Assembly: GCA_029239605.1 (NCBI GenBank)
Contig: JARBUO010000001.1
Span: forward strand, 1-64,000
Reading direction: 5' to 3'
Origin: Bacillota bacterium
GTDB lineage: Bacteria > Bacillota > Clostridia > Peptostreptococcales > Anaerovoracaceae
DNA: 64,000 bases
Under the pieces are notes generated by a model. The model worked only from the letters and a program-made list of their open reading frames with translations. It did no database searches and had not been told where the DNA came from. Positions within the stretch are counted from its first letter, which is position 1. Each line of letters starts with the position of its first letter. This document shows, one piece after another, positions 19,075 to 28,080 of the stretch. A program made the translations under genes and the position numbers.

Positions 19075-20304
19075 CTAAGCAGACTTTCCGTGATACAAGA
19101 CCGGTATGGCTGCTGCAATAAGAATCATTCCCATAAAAGCTGGGGCTGCATGGCCAAGAGATACGTAAATTCTGCCGCCGATGATGGGCCCAATGATTCT
19201 TGCAAAGGATTGAATCGATTGGCAGCCGCCTTGGATCCTTCCCTGTTCACTGTCATCCACGGATTTTGAGATCAGCCCGTTAAATGAAGGGCCGAAAAGC
19301 GAGTCCCCAAAACCGAAGAGAAACATGCCTGCTATAAAAAACGGGTAGAATGTTAGCAAGGAGGAAGAAGCAATAAGACTGTAGCCCGCAATTTCGAAAA
19401 CCATTCCCAAAATTGCAATTCCACCATCACTAAGTTTGAGCAGAAGCTTTGGCATGATCAACCCTTGAGAAATGATATCTTGAATGCCCATAATGGAAAA
19501 CATCAAACCAATGAGTGCCGGCTGCCAGTGAAAGGTGTCAATGGTAAATTGCGAAAAAACCGCCTGCAGCGACCCGTTGGGTACCCAAAGTAAGAATGCT
19601 GGGACAAGGAGTCTTTTTAATTTCCTGACAGAAAGCAGGTTGATTAGTTGAAGGAACGGATTTAATCTCGCAGCGGTAATTCTTTGCAGTCTATTATTTC
19701 TGTCCAGGCTCTCAGGCATAAATAAGAATCCATATCCCACATTGATTAAAGTGATGGCTGCACCAAAAAACATGGGAGCCGCATATCCAAACTTTGTAAG
19801 CAACCCACCTAGTGTCGGCCCAATGACAACACCTGCACCTGCAAACGCGCTCACCCAGCCAAAATATTTTGTACGCTGTTCCCTTGGTGTGATATCGGCA
19901 AAATATGCAAAGATCGTACTGATACTCCCACCAGTTATTCCTTCTATGATGCGCCCTAAAAAGAGTACCCACAACGCACCGCCTATGCCAAAAACAAGGT
20001 ATCCCATGGCAGAACCGGATAGACATATCAAAAGTAATGGACGGCGACCGTATCTGTCACTCAAAGCCCCCAATCCTGGTGCTGCAAAAAACACACAGAC
20101 TGCATAAACAGATGTGAGCAATGTAACAACGATGGCTTGGTCTTTGGAATTGCTGATATAAGGTTGTACCAGAAACGGAACGACTGGCGCTATGATGGTA
20201 AAGCCTATACCGCTAAGAAATACAGACATAAGGCCGAATAGCAGCGCTTTTCTATCAATGGTATTATTTGCCGACTGTTCATGATTTGTTATTAATTTGA
20301 ACAT
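19075..20304 (-). CDS. MFS drug/antibiotic efflux transporter (TetA-like)
   Basis: 12-TM MFS; GALSDRYGRRPLL motif. Confidence 0.88.
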   Translation of the reverse strand: MFKLITNHEQSANNTIDRKALLFGLMSVFLSGIGFTIIAPVVPFLVQPYISNSKDQAIVVTLLTSVYAVCVFFAAPGLGALSDRYGRRPLLLICLSGSAMGYLVFGIGGALWVLFLGRIIEGITGGSISTIFAYFADITPREQRTKYFGWVSAFAGAGVVIGPTLGGLLTKFGYAAPMFFGAAITLINVGYGFLFMPESLDRNNRLQRITAARLNPFLQLINLLSVRKLKRLLVPAFLLWVPNGSLQAVFSQFTIDTFHWQPALIGLMFSIMGIQDIISQGLIMPKLLLKLSDGGIAILGMVFEIAGYSLIASSSLLTFYPFFIAGMFLFGFGDSLFGPSFNGLISKSVDDSEQGRIQGGCQSIQSFARIIGPIIGGRIYVSLGHAAPAFMGMILIAAAIPVLYHGKSA

Positions 20305-20389
20305 AAATTTCTCCTTCTTTATTATTGCTTCCTCGGATGCGAAATTATCGTATCACCATTTTGCTTCCTTGTCAACAAAAATGAAGACA

Positions 20390-20428
20390 ATAAAAAGCAG
20401 CCTATTCTAAAGATAGCTGGCTGCCTTA
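20390..20428 (-). terminator. Terminator between marR and MFS gene
   Basis: Minus strand GCAGCC-N16-GGCTGC followed by TTTTTATT. Confidence 0.8.
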
Positions 20429-20460
20429 TACTTACACTGATGATTCAATTGATTTGGAGC

Positions 20461-20541
20461 GAATGCCCCTATTTAGTGATTCTGATCGAATGCCGATATT
20501 TCGTGATTCGGTTTCAATGTCCACATTCTGATCCGGATTTA
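20461..20541. repeat. Degenerate 27-bp tandem repeat x3
   Basis: gaatgcccctatttagtgattctgatc / gaatgccgatatttcgtgattcggttt / caatgtccacattctgatccggattta. Confidence 0.7.
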
Positions 20542-21021
20542 TTGTCCTCGTCCAGTTTTTATTTCTTCATCCAATTTTTTTAGTTCTTCATCCAAGTGGC
20601 GATTATAACGATCCACAAAGCGGAGCATACTGTCAAATTGTTCCTCCGTGACTGGCTGGAAGACTGCTTTATCCCGGTTTTGAAATTCAGCATGTAACTG
20701 CTCATGGATTTTATAAATATCCTGCCCTTTCTCTGTGAGCCTGAAATAGATTTCTTTTCGATTCTCCGGCTTTTTATAGCTTTCTATAACTCCTTTATTG
20801 ATCAACTTCGCTGTTAATTTGCTGATGGCTCCGGTGGTCATAAAAAATGACTCCGCGAGTTTTGTTACGTTTGGATCTTCGTTTCTCCCTATGTATTCAA
20901 CGCAATGCACTTCTGACGACTTATAGCCCTTAAGGCTTTCCTCCATCTTTAGCCGGTTAAGCCATCCCATCTTGTTTAATACATCCCTGAGACCTCTCAA
21001 GACCTGATCTTCTTTGTTCAT
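20539..21021 (-). CDS. MarR family transcriptional regulator
   Basis: wHTH: VTKLAESFFMTTGAISKLTAKLINKGVIESYKKPENRKEIYFRLTEKG. Confidence 0.88.
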   Translation of the reverse strand: MNKEDQVLRGLRDVLNKMGWLNRLKMEESLKGYKSSEVHCVEYIGRNEDPNVTKLAESFFMTTGAISKLTAKLINKGVIESYKKPENRKEIYFRLTEKGQDIYKIHEQLHAEFQNRDKAVFQPVTEEQFDSMLRFVDRYNRHLDEELKKLDEEIKTGRGQ

Positions 21022-21054
21022 TGGCCTTTCCCTCCTGACCCTTGATTCTCTTCC

Positions 21055-21801
21055 TTATGATTTTTCTCTTACCATTCGGCAGTAGACTTTGTCTGTCCAT
21101 GCCATAAGCCGATCTCGCTGCAAGATGCCTGCCGTAAAAAGGATTACAGCGGCTACTGCAAGCGCGATGAGCCCAATATAGCTCCCATTATAGAACATGC
21201 TGCCCATCATGACACTTCCCATCATGGCAGGAAGCCTTCCCCCCAGTGATAGCATAAGGAACGGTATAATCCGTATTTCGGATACACCGGCTGCATATGT
21301 GAAAATATCCTTGGGAATCCCAGGGATCAGAAAAATTACAAAGAGAATCACGAAAGATCTCTTCTTGTTCAACGTATGAACAAACCGAGAGAATTTTTCT
21401 TCTCCGAAAATCAAATGAAGTGCATCCTTCCCAAGGAGACGGGCCAGATAAAAGGTTATCACGGTGCCTAAGGCAACCCCAATCACGGAAAAGAGAAGCC
21501 CCAGCAAAAATTTGTACGCGTACCCTGCCGCAAACTGCAGTGCCTGCCCCGGCAGAACCGATATAATAATCTGAAACACCTGCAGCCCAATGTAGATGAA
21601 GATGCTTGCAGTCTTATACTGTTTCAGTACTTTATTGATTTCTTCCAGGTTCTTAAATCGGTCAATCAGCTCTGGATAAGTAAAGTAAACATAAACCGGC
21701 ACTGCGATGATAATACTGAGCAGAATCACCAGTTTTAATATGGAAACAAATGTTCTTAATCGTTTTTTGCGCGCTGAAGAATCAATGGTCATTTCTCTCA
21801 C
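21055..21801 (-). CDS. TVP38/TMEM64 (DedA-like) membrane protein
   Basis: LPGQALQFAAGYAYKFLLGLLFSVIGVALGTVITFYLARLLG; PGIPKD. Confidence 0.85.
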   Translation of the reverse strand: MREMTIDSSARKKRLRTFVSILKLVILLSIIIAVPVYVYFTYPELIDRFKNLEEINKVLKQYKTASIFIYIGLQVFQIIISVLPGQALQFAAGYAYKFLLGLLFSVIGVALGTVITFYLARLLGKDALHLIFGEEKFSRFVHTLNKKRSFVILFVIFLIPGIPKDIFTYAAGVSEIRIIPFLMLSLGGRLPAMMGSVMMGSMFYNGSYIGLIALAVAAVILFTAGILQRDRLMAWTDKVYCRMVREKS

Positions 21802-21921
21802 CTGAATTTATAAAATCATTGTTGTATTGTGATCTGATTATTATGTCCGAATTCTTTCTTTTTTATCTTCTTGCAACGCTTTCTGAATGTCATGCTCCAG
21901 GTTGTATGGAACTGACTCATC

Positions 21922-23220
21922 CTACTCGCTGAAATTCAGTAGATTATTTCGATATAATTCCTGAAGCGCTTTGATTACGCCAAATTTTGAGTGTTCATAG
22001 GTCAGACCCCCCTGAAAGTAAACGATATACGGCGGCCGTATCGGAGCATCCGCGCTGAGTTCAATGGAAGAGCCCTGGATAAAGGCACCTGCAGCCATGA
22101 TTACCTGATCTTCATATCCGGGCATATCCCATGGAACCGGCTTGACGTGAGCATCTATAGGCGCTGCCGCCTGAATCCCTTCACAGAATGCAACCACTGC
22201 TTCCGGTGAGCCCAATTTCACTGCCTCAATGATGTCGCTTCGCTTATCTTCGGGCTTGGGGCAGACATCAAAGCCAAGATTTTGGAAGACTTTGCTGCAT
22301 AGAATTGCCCCTTTCACTGCCCCGTTTACCGTTTTGGGCGCAAGGAACAGTCCCTGAAACATAGTACGGGTTTGACCGAAGGTTAGTCCGCATTCTCCAC
22401 CGATTCCAGGAGAAGTCATCCGATAGGATATGTTTTCGATCAGGTCAGCACGACCTGCAATATATCCTCCAGTCAGTGCAAGTCCTCCGCCGGGGTTTTT
22501 GATAAGAGAGCCTGCTACAACATCGGCTCCAACTTCCGTCGGCTCCTTAACATCAAGGAATTCCCCATAGCAATTGTCCACCATGCAGACGATATCAGCG
22601 CGTATGGATTTCACAAGTTGAGCCCATTCCTCTATTTCCGGTATGGTAATGGCTTTTCTCCAGCCGTATCCGGTGGCCCGCTGAAGTGTAACCATCCTTG
22701 TTTTCGGTGTGATTGCAGCAGCAAGAGCTGATAGGTCGATGGTTCCGTCTTCCTTCAGTTCCACCTGCTTATAGAGAATTCCGAAATCCTTAAGAGATCC
22801 TTTTCCCTCGCCCCGAATTCCAATTACTTCTTCCAGGGTATCATACGGCTTTCCTGTACAGTAGATCAGTTCGTCTCCAGGTCTGAGAATTCCGGATAGT
22901 GTCAATGTCAGCGCATGGGTTCCGTTGACGATTATCGGCCGGACCAAAGCGGTATCTGTTTTGAAAATATCAGCATAGACTTTTTCCAGTGCCTCCCGCC
23001 CAGGATCATTATATCCGTATCCAGTATTCCAACCAAAATGCATGTCGGAAATTCTGTTCTTCTGAAATGCATTCAAAATTTTGTATTGATTAAAGGCCAT
23101 GATGTCGTCAAGTTCATAAAAGATATCTTGAATTTGGCTCTCTGCTTCTGAAACTGCATTCAGTACGTTTTCGCTGATCCCGAATTCTTTATTTAAAAAT
23201 TGATAGGTATTCTTCTGCAT
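21922..23220 (-). CDS. Methionine gamma-lyase-family PLP protein (YnbB/'aluminum resistance' family)
   Basis: MHFGWNTGYGYNDPGREALEKVYADIF; VDNCYGEF; GSLIKNPGGG. Confidence 0.9.
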   Translation of the reverse strand: MQKNTYQFLNKEFGISENVLNAVSEAESQIQDIFYELDDIMAFNQYKILNAFQKNRISDMHFGWNTGYGYNDPGREALEKVYADIFKTDTALVRPIIVNGTHALTLTLSGILRPGDELIYCTGKPYDTLEEVIGIRGEGKGSLKDFGILYKQVELKEDGTIDLSALAAAITPKTRMVTLQRATGYGWRKAITIPEIEEWAQLVKSIRADIVCMVDNCYGEFLDVKEPTEVGADVVAGSLIKNPGGGLALTGGYIAGRADLIENISYRMTSPGIGGECGLTFGQTRTMFQGLFLAPKTVNGAVKGAILCSKVFQNLGFDVCPKPEDKRSDIIEAVKLGSPEAVVAFCEGIQAAAPIDAHVKPVPWDMPGYEDQVIMAAGAFIQGSSIELSADAPIRPPYIVYFQGGLTYEHSKFGVIKALQELYRNNLLNFSE

Positions 23221-23451
23221 GATACATTCTCCATTTTTTCTCGTGTTCTTATTTCGTGTTTTAGCTGACTTCTATTTTATTTCCTTATATTCTTTTCTGG
23301 AAAAGTTCTTTATCATTTTTTAGTTATTATCGTAAATTTATATTAGCAGGTATTCGGTATACATAATATATTTATGGTCTCATCCTCGTACCGATGCTTC
23401 TCCTATGCGATATGTCTCAGGCTTAGGCTTCCTGTCGAAAGGTCTGCATTA

Positions 23452-24648
23452 TCAACGATTTTTATCGAATTCATCTTCCCATTCAAAGTTTTTGACCAGA
23501 TCCTTCTTCACATTTTTCTTGTGCGCTGCGTAGAGCTGCGTTGTCGTCACATTCTCGTGATCCAAAAGGGCTTGCACATCAAAGATGGAATTTCCCCGCC
23601 CGATCAGCGATGTGGCTGCAGTAGCCCTCAATTTATGCGGGCTGTAACCAGCTGATCTTGAGGTAGCCATTCCGATTGAAGTATATTTCTTTGCGAGTTC
23701 CCTGATCTGGCGCTCGGTCATTCGCTTCCCCTGCAGAGAAAGGAATAGGGCGTCTTTATGTTGCACTGTCAACGCTTCATCTGCTGCACGCTCTTCATTG
23801 ATATACGCCAGAACGGTCTTTTCAACCGATTGATTCAGCGGCATGATGGACTCCTTGCCCCGCTTCCGGTAAATCTTAAACTCTCCCCGATTGAAGTTAA
23901 AGGAGGACACGTTGAGCTGCTGCAGCTCCGAGATCCGAAGCCCATATGTAAGAAATAAGATTAAAATCGCTTTATCCCGCTTCTTTGTTTTCTCCCAGAA
24001 TTCCCGCTCTTTTTTTGTGAGATTGCCCCCGGTGGAGACAGCATCCAGCATTCTCATCACTTCATCGTCCTGTAACGCTTTAATTTCCCGTTCTCCCGGC
24101 TTTGGAGTCTTGATGGGATCAAAGCCGTCAGTAATATTTTTGCGGACCATTTCATCCCGGTAGAGGTACTTAAAAAGCACCGAAATAGATGACTTTTTTC
24201 TGGATAATGACTTTTTATCATTTTCGTAGATGTAGACTGTTTTTTCTTTTTCTACTTTGTATCTTCTGCAATAGTCTATAAAGAGATTGACATCAGCGGC
24301 CCGAATACTATCTAGTTCTTCCAGCTTAATCTCTTTCGGAAGTTTGGCCTCAGTCAGGTCGGTTTCATGAATCAGATAATTGCAGAAAAAACGGATATCC
24401 TGCAAATACGCCAGCCTGGTCATTGGCAGGACATTGCCCTTTAAATACATAAAGAAGCCATTTAAATATCGTGGAAGCTCCTCCTGTATTTCCTGACATT
24501 TTTCAAAAATTTCTTGTTCCTTCAGGATAATGTTGTCCGGCTTATCACTCTTATTATGAATTTTTAATTCTTTTTGTGCTTCTTTCTTCACTGCCATCTT
24601 TGCCATTTTTTTCTCCTGATGTACAAGGTTCCTTCTTGTTCGAGACAC
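23452..24648 (-). CDS. Tyrosine recombinase/integrase (XerC/D-like)
   Basis: Catalytic set R(GLRISEL), HKLR, DHENVTTTQLY; N-terminal SAM-like domain. Confidence 0.88.
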   Translation of the reverse strand: MSRTRRNLVHQEKKMAKMAVKKEAQKELKIHNKSDKPDNIILKEQEIFEKCQEIQEELPRYLNGFFMYLKGNVLPMTRLAYLQDIRFFCNYLIHETDLTEAKLPKEIKLEELDSIRAADVNLFIDYCRRYKVEKEKTVYIYENDKKSLSRKKSSISVLFKYLYRDEMVRKNITDGFDPIKTPKPGEREIKALQDDEVMRMLDAVSTGGNLTKKEREFWEKTKKRDKAILILFLTYGLRISELQQLNVSSFNFNRGEFKIYRKRGKESIMPLNQSVEKTVLAYINEERAADEALTVQHKDALFLSLQGKRMTERQIRELAKKYTSIGMATSRSAGYSPHKLRATAATSLIGRGNSIFDVQALLDHENVTTTQLYAAHKKNVKKDLVKNFEWEDEFDKNR

Positions 24649-24688
24649 CTTGTGCTTTTATTACGCTCTCAGTAACCTAACCTAATGT

Positions 24689-25639
24689 TCAAAGCGAACC
24701 GCTTAAATCATTGCGAATTGATTCAATAATAGCGTTCAGTGCAAGCTGAGCATCGCTGTATTCAGACAGATTAAACCATTTCATTTGAGGATATCTGCGG
24801 AGCCATGTCATCTGGCGCTTGGCATAATGCCTGGTGTTCCTCTTGACAAGGCGGATTGCTTCTGCAAGATCATATTCTCCGTGCAGGTATGCAATAACTT
24901 CTTTGTAGCCAATTCCTTTCATCGAAAGACTGTTTTCCGTGAGTCCCCGGCAAAGCAAGCTTTTGACTTCATCAATGAGGCCTTCCTGCACAAGCAGGTC
25001 AACCCGCTGGTCAATCCGCTGATAAAGTTCCTCTCTGTCTCTTGTGAGTCCAATGAGAATGCATCGAAATTCCCGAGTTTCCACTAAGGACTCGCTGAAT
25101 TCACGGATTCCTTCCCCGGTACTCTGATACACCTCAATCGCTCGAATGACCTTCTTTAGATTGTTGGGGTGAATTCGCTCTGCTGCGTCAGGATCTAAAG
25201 CCTTAAGCTTATCGTGGACATAATTCACACCAAACTCCTCAGCTTCTTTTTCCAGCGCTTCCCGAAATCCCTCCTGCCTCGGCATGACGGAGAAATCCAT
25301 TTCGTATATCAATGAATTGAGATACAGCCCTGTGCCGCCGGAAACAACCGGCACCTTTCCTGCGTCAAAGATCTGATTGATGTATTGTTTTGCAAGGAGC
25401 TGATATTCTGCAGCGGAAAACTGCGCTGCCGGATCGATTTCATCCACGAGATAATGCTTTGCCTGTGCCAGTTCTTCACTGGTGGGCTTTGCGCTTCCGA
25501 TGTCAAGATATTGATAAATCTGCATAGAATCAGCAGATACGATTTCTCCGTCTATGGCCTTGGCCACTTCAATTGCATATTTGGTTTTTCCCACCGCCGT
25601 AGGTCCGGCGATAAAAACAACAGTTTTTTCTCCGCTCAT
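24689..25639 (-). CDS. miaA: tRNA dimethylallyltransferase MiaA
   Basis: VFIAGPTAVGKTKYAIEVAKAIDGEIVSADSMQIYQYLDIGSAKPT. Confidence 0.96.
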   Translation of the reverse strand: MSGEKTVVFIAGPTAVGKTKYAIEVAKAIDGEIVSADSMQIYQYLDIGSAKPTSEELAQAKHYLVDEIDPAAQFSAAEYQLLAKQYINQIFDAGKVPVVSGGTGLYLNSLIYEMDFSVMPRQEGFREALEKEAEEFGVNYVHDKLKALDPDAAERIHPNNLKKVIRAIEVYQSTGEGIREFSESLVETREFRCILIGLTRDREELYQRIDQRVDLLVQEGLIDEVKSLLCRGLTENSLSMKGIGYKEVIAYLHGEYDLAEAIRLVKRNTRHYAKRQMTWLRRYPQMKWFNLSEYSDAQLALNAIIESIRNDLSGSL

Positions 25640-25726
25640 AGAACATCCTTTTTCTTTACTCTATGTTTTCTTTTACCCATGTTTTCTCGTACTTTGCCTG
25701 CTTTTCGGCGGGACAGCACACCGGCA

Positions 25727-27949
25727 CTAAACCCGCTTAAACATCTTCTCGATTTCATATTTGCGCAGCCTCACGAAAGTAGGTCTTCCGTGGGGGCAGG
25801 AATAAGGATTCTTCGTCTTCGCCAAATCTGCCATCAAACGGTCGATTTCCTGGCGATCCAGCACGTCATGGGCTTTCACCGCTTTCTTGCACGCACTGGT
25901 AATAATCGAAGCGATCTTCTTTTGGTTATCCAGTTCTCCCTCTTCCGAAATATTGTCCAGCAGATAATCGATAAAGTCTTTCGACTCTTCTAAATTCATA
26001 TAGTATGGTATCGCTTTCACAATATAAGCGGTGGGTCCGAACTCCTCGATCTCAAACCCCAGATTTCCCAGGAAATGGAGCATTCTGCCTGTATCATTTT
26101 TCACTGCATGAGTTACGTTGACGACAAAAGGCGTTAATATCAGCTGCTGTGTCTTCTCTCCTTTTCGATATTCCTCCAGCAGCTGCTCATAAAAGATTCT
26201 CTCATGGGCTGCATGCTGATCGATCAGATAGAGACACGACTCATCTACTGCAGTAATGTAGGTTCCAAAGATAGAGCCGGTAACCGTCAGTTCTCTGATA
26301 TCAAAATCTGCCGTAGGTTTGGTATTTCCATCTTGATTATTCTCTAAAACCACATAGTTTAATCGCTCTGTGTTTGCAGTGGTATGTACTTCCCCGGAAA
26401 GATTCTCTGCAGGTTTGTCCTGCTGCGATGATTCCGTTGTTCCATGGTTTTGAAGTATACCCGCAGGCTTTAAAGAATAATGTTCCTCTGATTCGTTCAC
26501 CTGAAGCGGTGATTTCATCAAACCGCCTTCTGTCACTTTATCTTGCTCAGAAGGGGTATCCCTGGAGGCAATATCCTGCTCTTTCTTTTGCATTGCCAAT
26601 CGTTGTTCGAACAATAATCTTTTTATGTCAACCTGTTCTTCCACAGGTTTCTTTTCTTTCCCAATGTGCTTTGCAGCATCGCCAGTCTGGCCAAAATTCG
26701 GGAAACCAGCTTGATTCAAGGATTGCAGGCTGGATTCTCCATCAACGATTCGCTTCGTATTTGATCCGTCGCTCACTTCCGACTGAGGTTTGGCTCCATC
26801 GAGAGCCGTGATTTCAGCAGATCCTGAGGACAGATGCTTGTGCCCATCGATGGTCAAAGACGGAGACTTCAATCCGTCGTTCCCAGTGGACTGCGGCTTG
26901 AACTTAAAGAGATTGTTTTCTTTTATTTCAGGAATCGCTTCCTTTGTTTTCAGACTCTTTCTGATGGATGCTGCAATAAATTCTCTGACACCCTTCTCAT
27001 CGTCAAACCGAACTTCCCGTTTATTGGGATGAATATTGACATCCAGGCTTTCCGGCGGTACCTTAAGAAACAGGAAGGTAACCGGGTATCTGCCTTCGAA
27101 AAGCTTTTCCTGGTATGCGTCTGTCACCGCATTCTCCATAAGCTTACTGCGGATATATCTTCCGTTTACAAAGAAGATCTGGCTCTTTCTGTTGGTTCTG
27201 CTGTTGCTTGGTGGAGAAACGAAGGCTTCCATTGCCATCAGACCGTTATCCTCGGAAAGATGGATGAGTTTGTCCCCGATTTCCCTGCTGTAAATGGTGA
27301 GAATGTTGGAATAAATATCTCCTTTACCGTTGGTAGAAAACAGAATATTACCATTGTTTACTAGACGGAATTTGATCTGAGGATATGCCAGGGTCATTTT
27401 AGAGATAAAGTCGATGATCAGAGTGCTCTCAGTGGCGTCCTGCTTCATAAACTTCAATCTTGCCGGAGTATTAAAGAAGAGGTCCTCGATGATGAAAGTC
27501 GTTCCCTCCGGGCATCCGGTATCCTCTTTTTCAAGAATTTCTCCGCCTTCCAGTTTGAGGCGAATGCCGCTCTTATCTCCGACTGTTTTCGTGATCAGCT
27601 CCACTTTGGAGACAGCAGAAATACTGGCCAGCGCTTCGCCGCGAAAGCCCAGACTTTCAATATGATCCAAATCCGTATCTGTCTTAATTTTACTGGTTGC
27701 ATGCCGTTTAAAAGCAAGCTCCGCGTCTTCCTTTTGGATGCCGCTGCCGTTGTCCGTTACACGGATGTATGTTTTCCCACCGTTTCTAATTTCAACGGTG
27801 ACGGAGGTCGCGCCAGCATCGATGGAATTTTCCACAAGCTCTTTCACGATGGAAAGCGGTCTGTCTACCACTTCCCCCGCCGCAATTTTATCCGCCACAT
27901 GTTTCGGCAGTTCAAAGATTCGTTTCTTTATGGTTTGATCCATATTCAT
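25727..27949 (-). CDS. mutL: DNA mismatch repair protein MutL
   Basis: GHKL ATPase motifs (LVENSIDAGA, DNGSGI, GFRGEAL); C-terminal DQHAAHERI. Confidence 0.96.
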   Translation of the reverse strand: MNMDQTIKKRIFELPKHVADKIAAGEVVDRPLSIVKELVENSIDAGATSVTVEIRNGGKTYIRVTDNGSGIQKEDAELAFKRHATSKIKTDTDLDHIESLGFRGEALASISAVSKVELITKTVGDKSGIRLKLEGGEILEKEDTGCPEGTTFIIEDLFFNTPARLKFMKQDATESTLIIDFISKMTLAYPQIKFRLVNNGNILFSTNGKGDIYSNILTIYSREIGDKLIHLSEDNGLMAMEAFVSPPSNSRTNRKSQIFFVNGRYIRSKLMENAVTDAYQEKLFEGRYPVTFLFLKVPPESLDVNIHPNKREVRFDDEKGVREFIAASIRKSLKTKEAIPEIKENNLFKFKPQSTGNDGLKSPSLTIDGHKHLSSGSAEITALDGAKPQSEVSDGSNTKRIVDGESSLQSLNQAGFPNFGQTGDAAKHIGKEKKPVEEQVDIKRLLFEQRLAMQKKEQDIASRDTPSEQDKVTEGGLMKSPLQVNESEEHYSLKPAGILQNHGTTESSQQDKPAENLSGEVHTTANTERLNYVVLENNQDGNTKPTADFDIRELTVTGSIFGTYITAVDESCLYLIDQHAAHERIFYEQLLEEYRKGEKTQQLILTPFVVNVTHAVKNDTGRMLHFLGNLGFEIEEFGPTAYIVKAIPYYMNLEESKDFIDYLLDNISEEGELDNQKKIASIITSACKKAVKAHDVLDRQEIDRLMADLAKTKNPYSCPHGRPTFVRLRKYEIEKMFKRV

Positions 27950-28080
27950 GCTCCTGTTCCGGCCGGTTTCTTTTCAAGACGGCCCGGTCTGCATTGTATG
28001 AAAAATTTTGCAATTAAGTTTTTTATCGCATCGCGACAGTTTCAGCGATTAATTTCACGTTTAAACGTATTAGTTTTTAT

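Noticed and set aside
23433-23439. TGTCGAA 0A box between ynbB and the recombinase
   Set aside because: Lies near 3' ends with no sensible promoter; the heptamer is expected by chance several times in 64 kb.
19075-24648. Mobile element/prophage spanning MFS to recombinase
   Set aside because: No flanking direct repeats, transposase or phage genes seen; neighbours are core genes; described only as neighbourhood remodelling.
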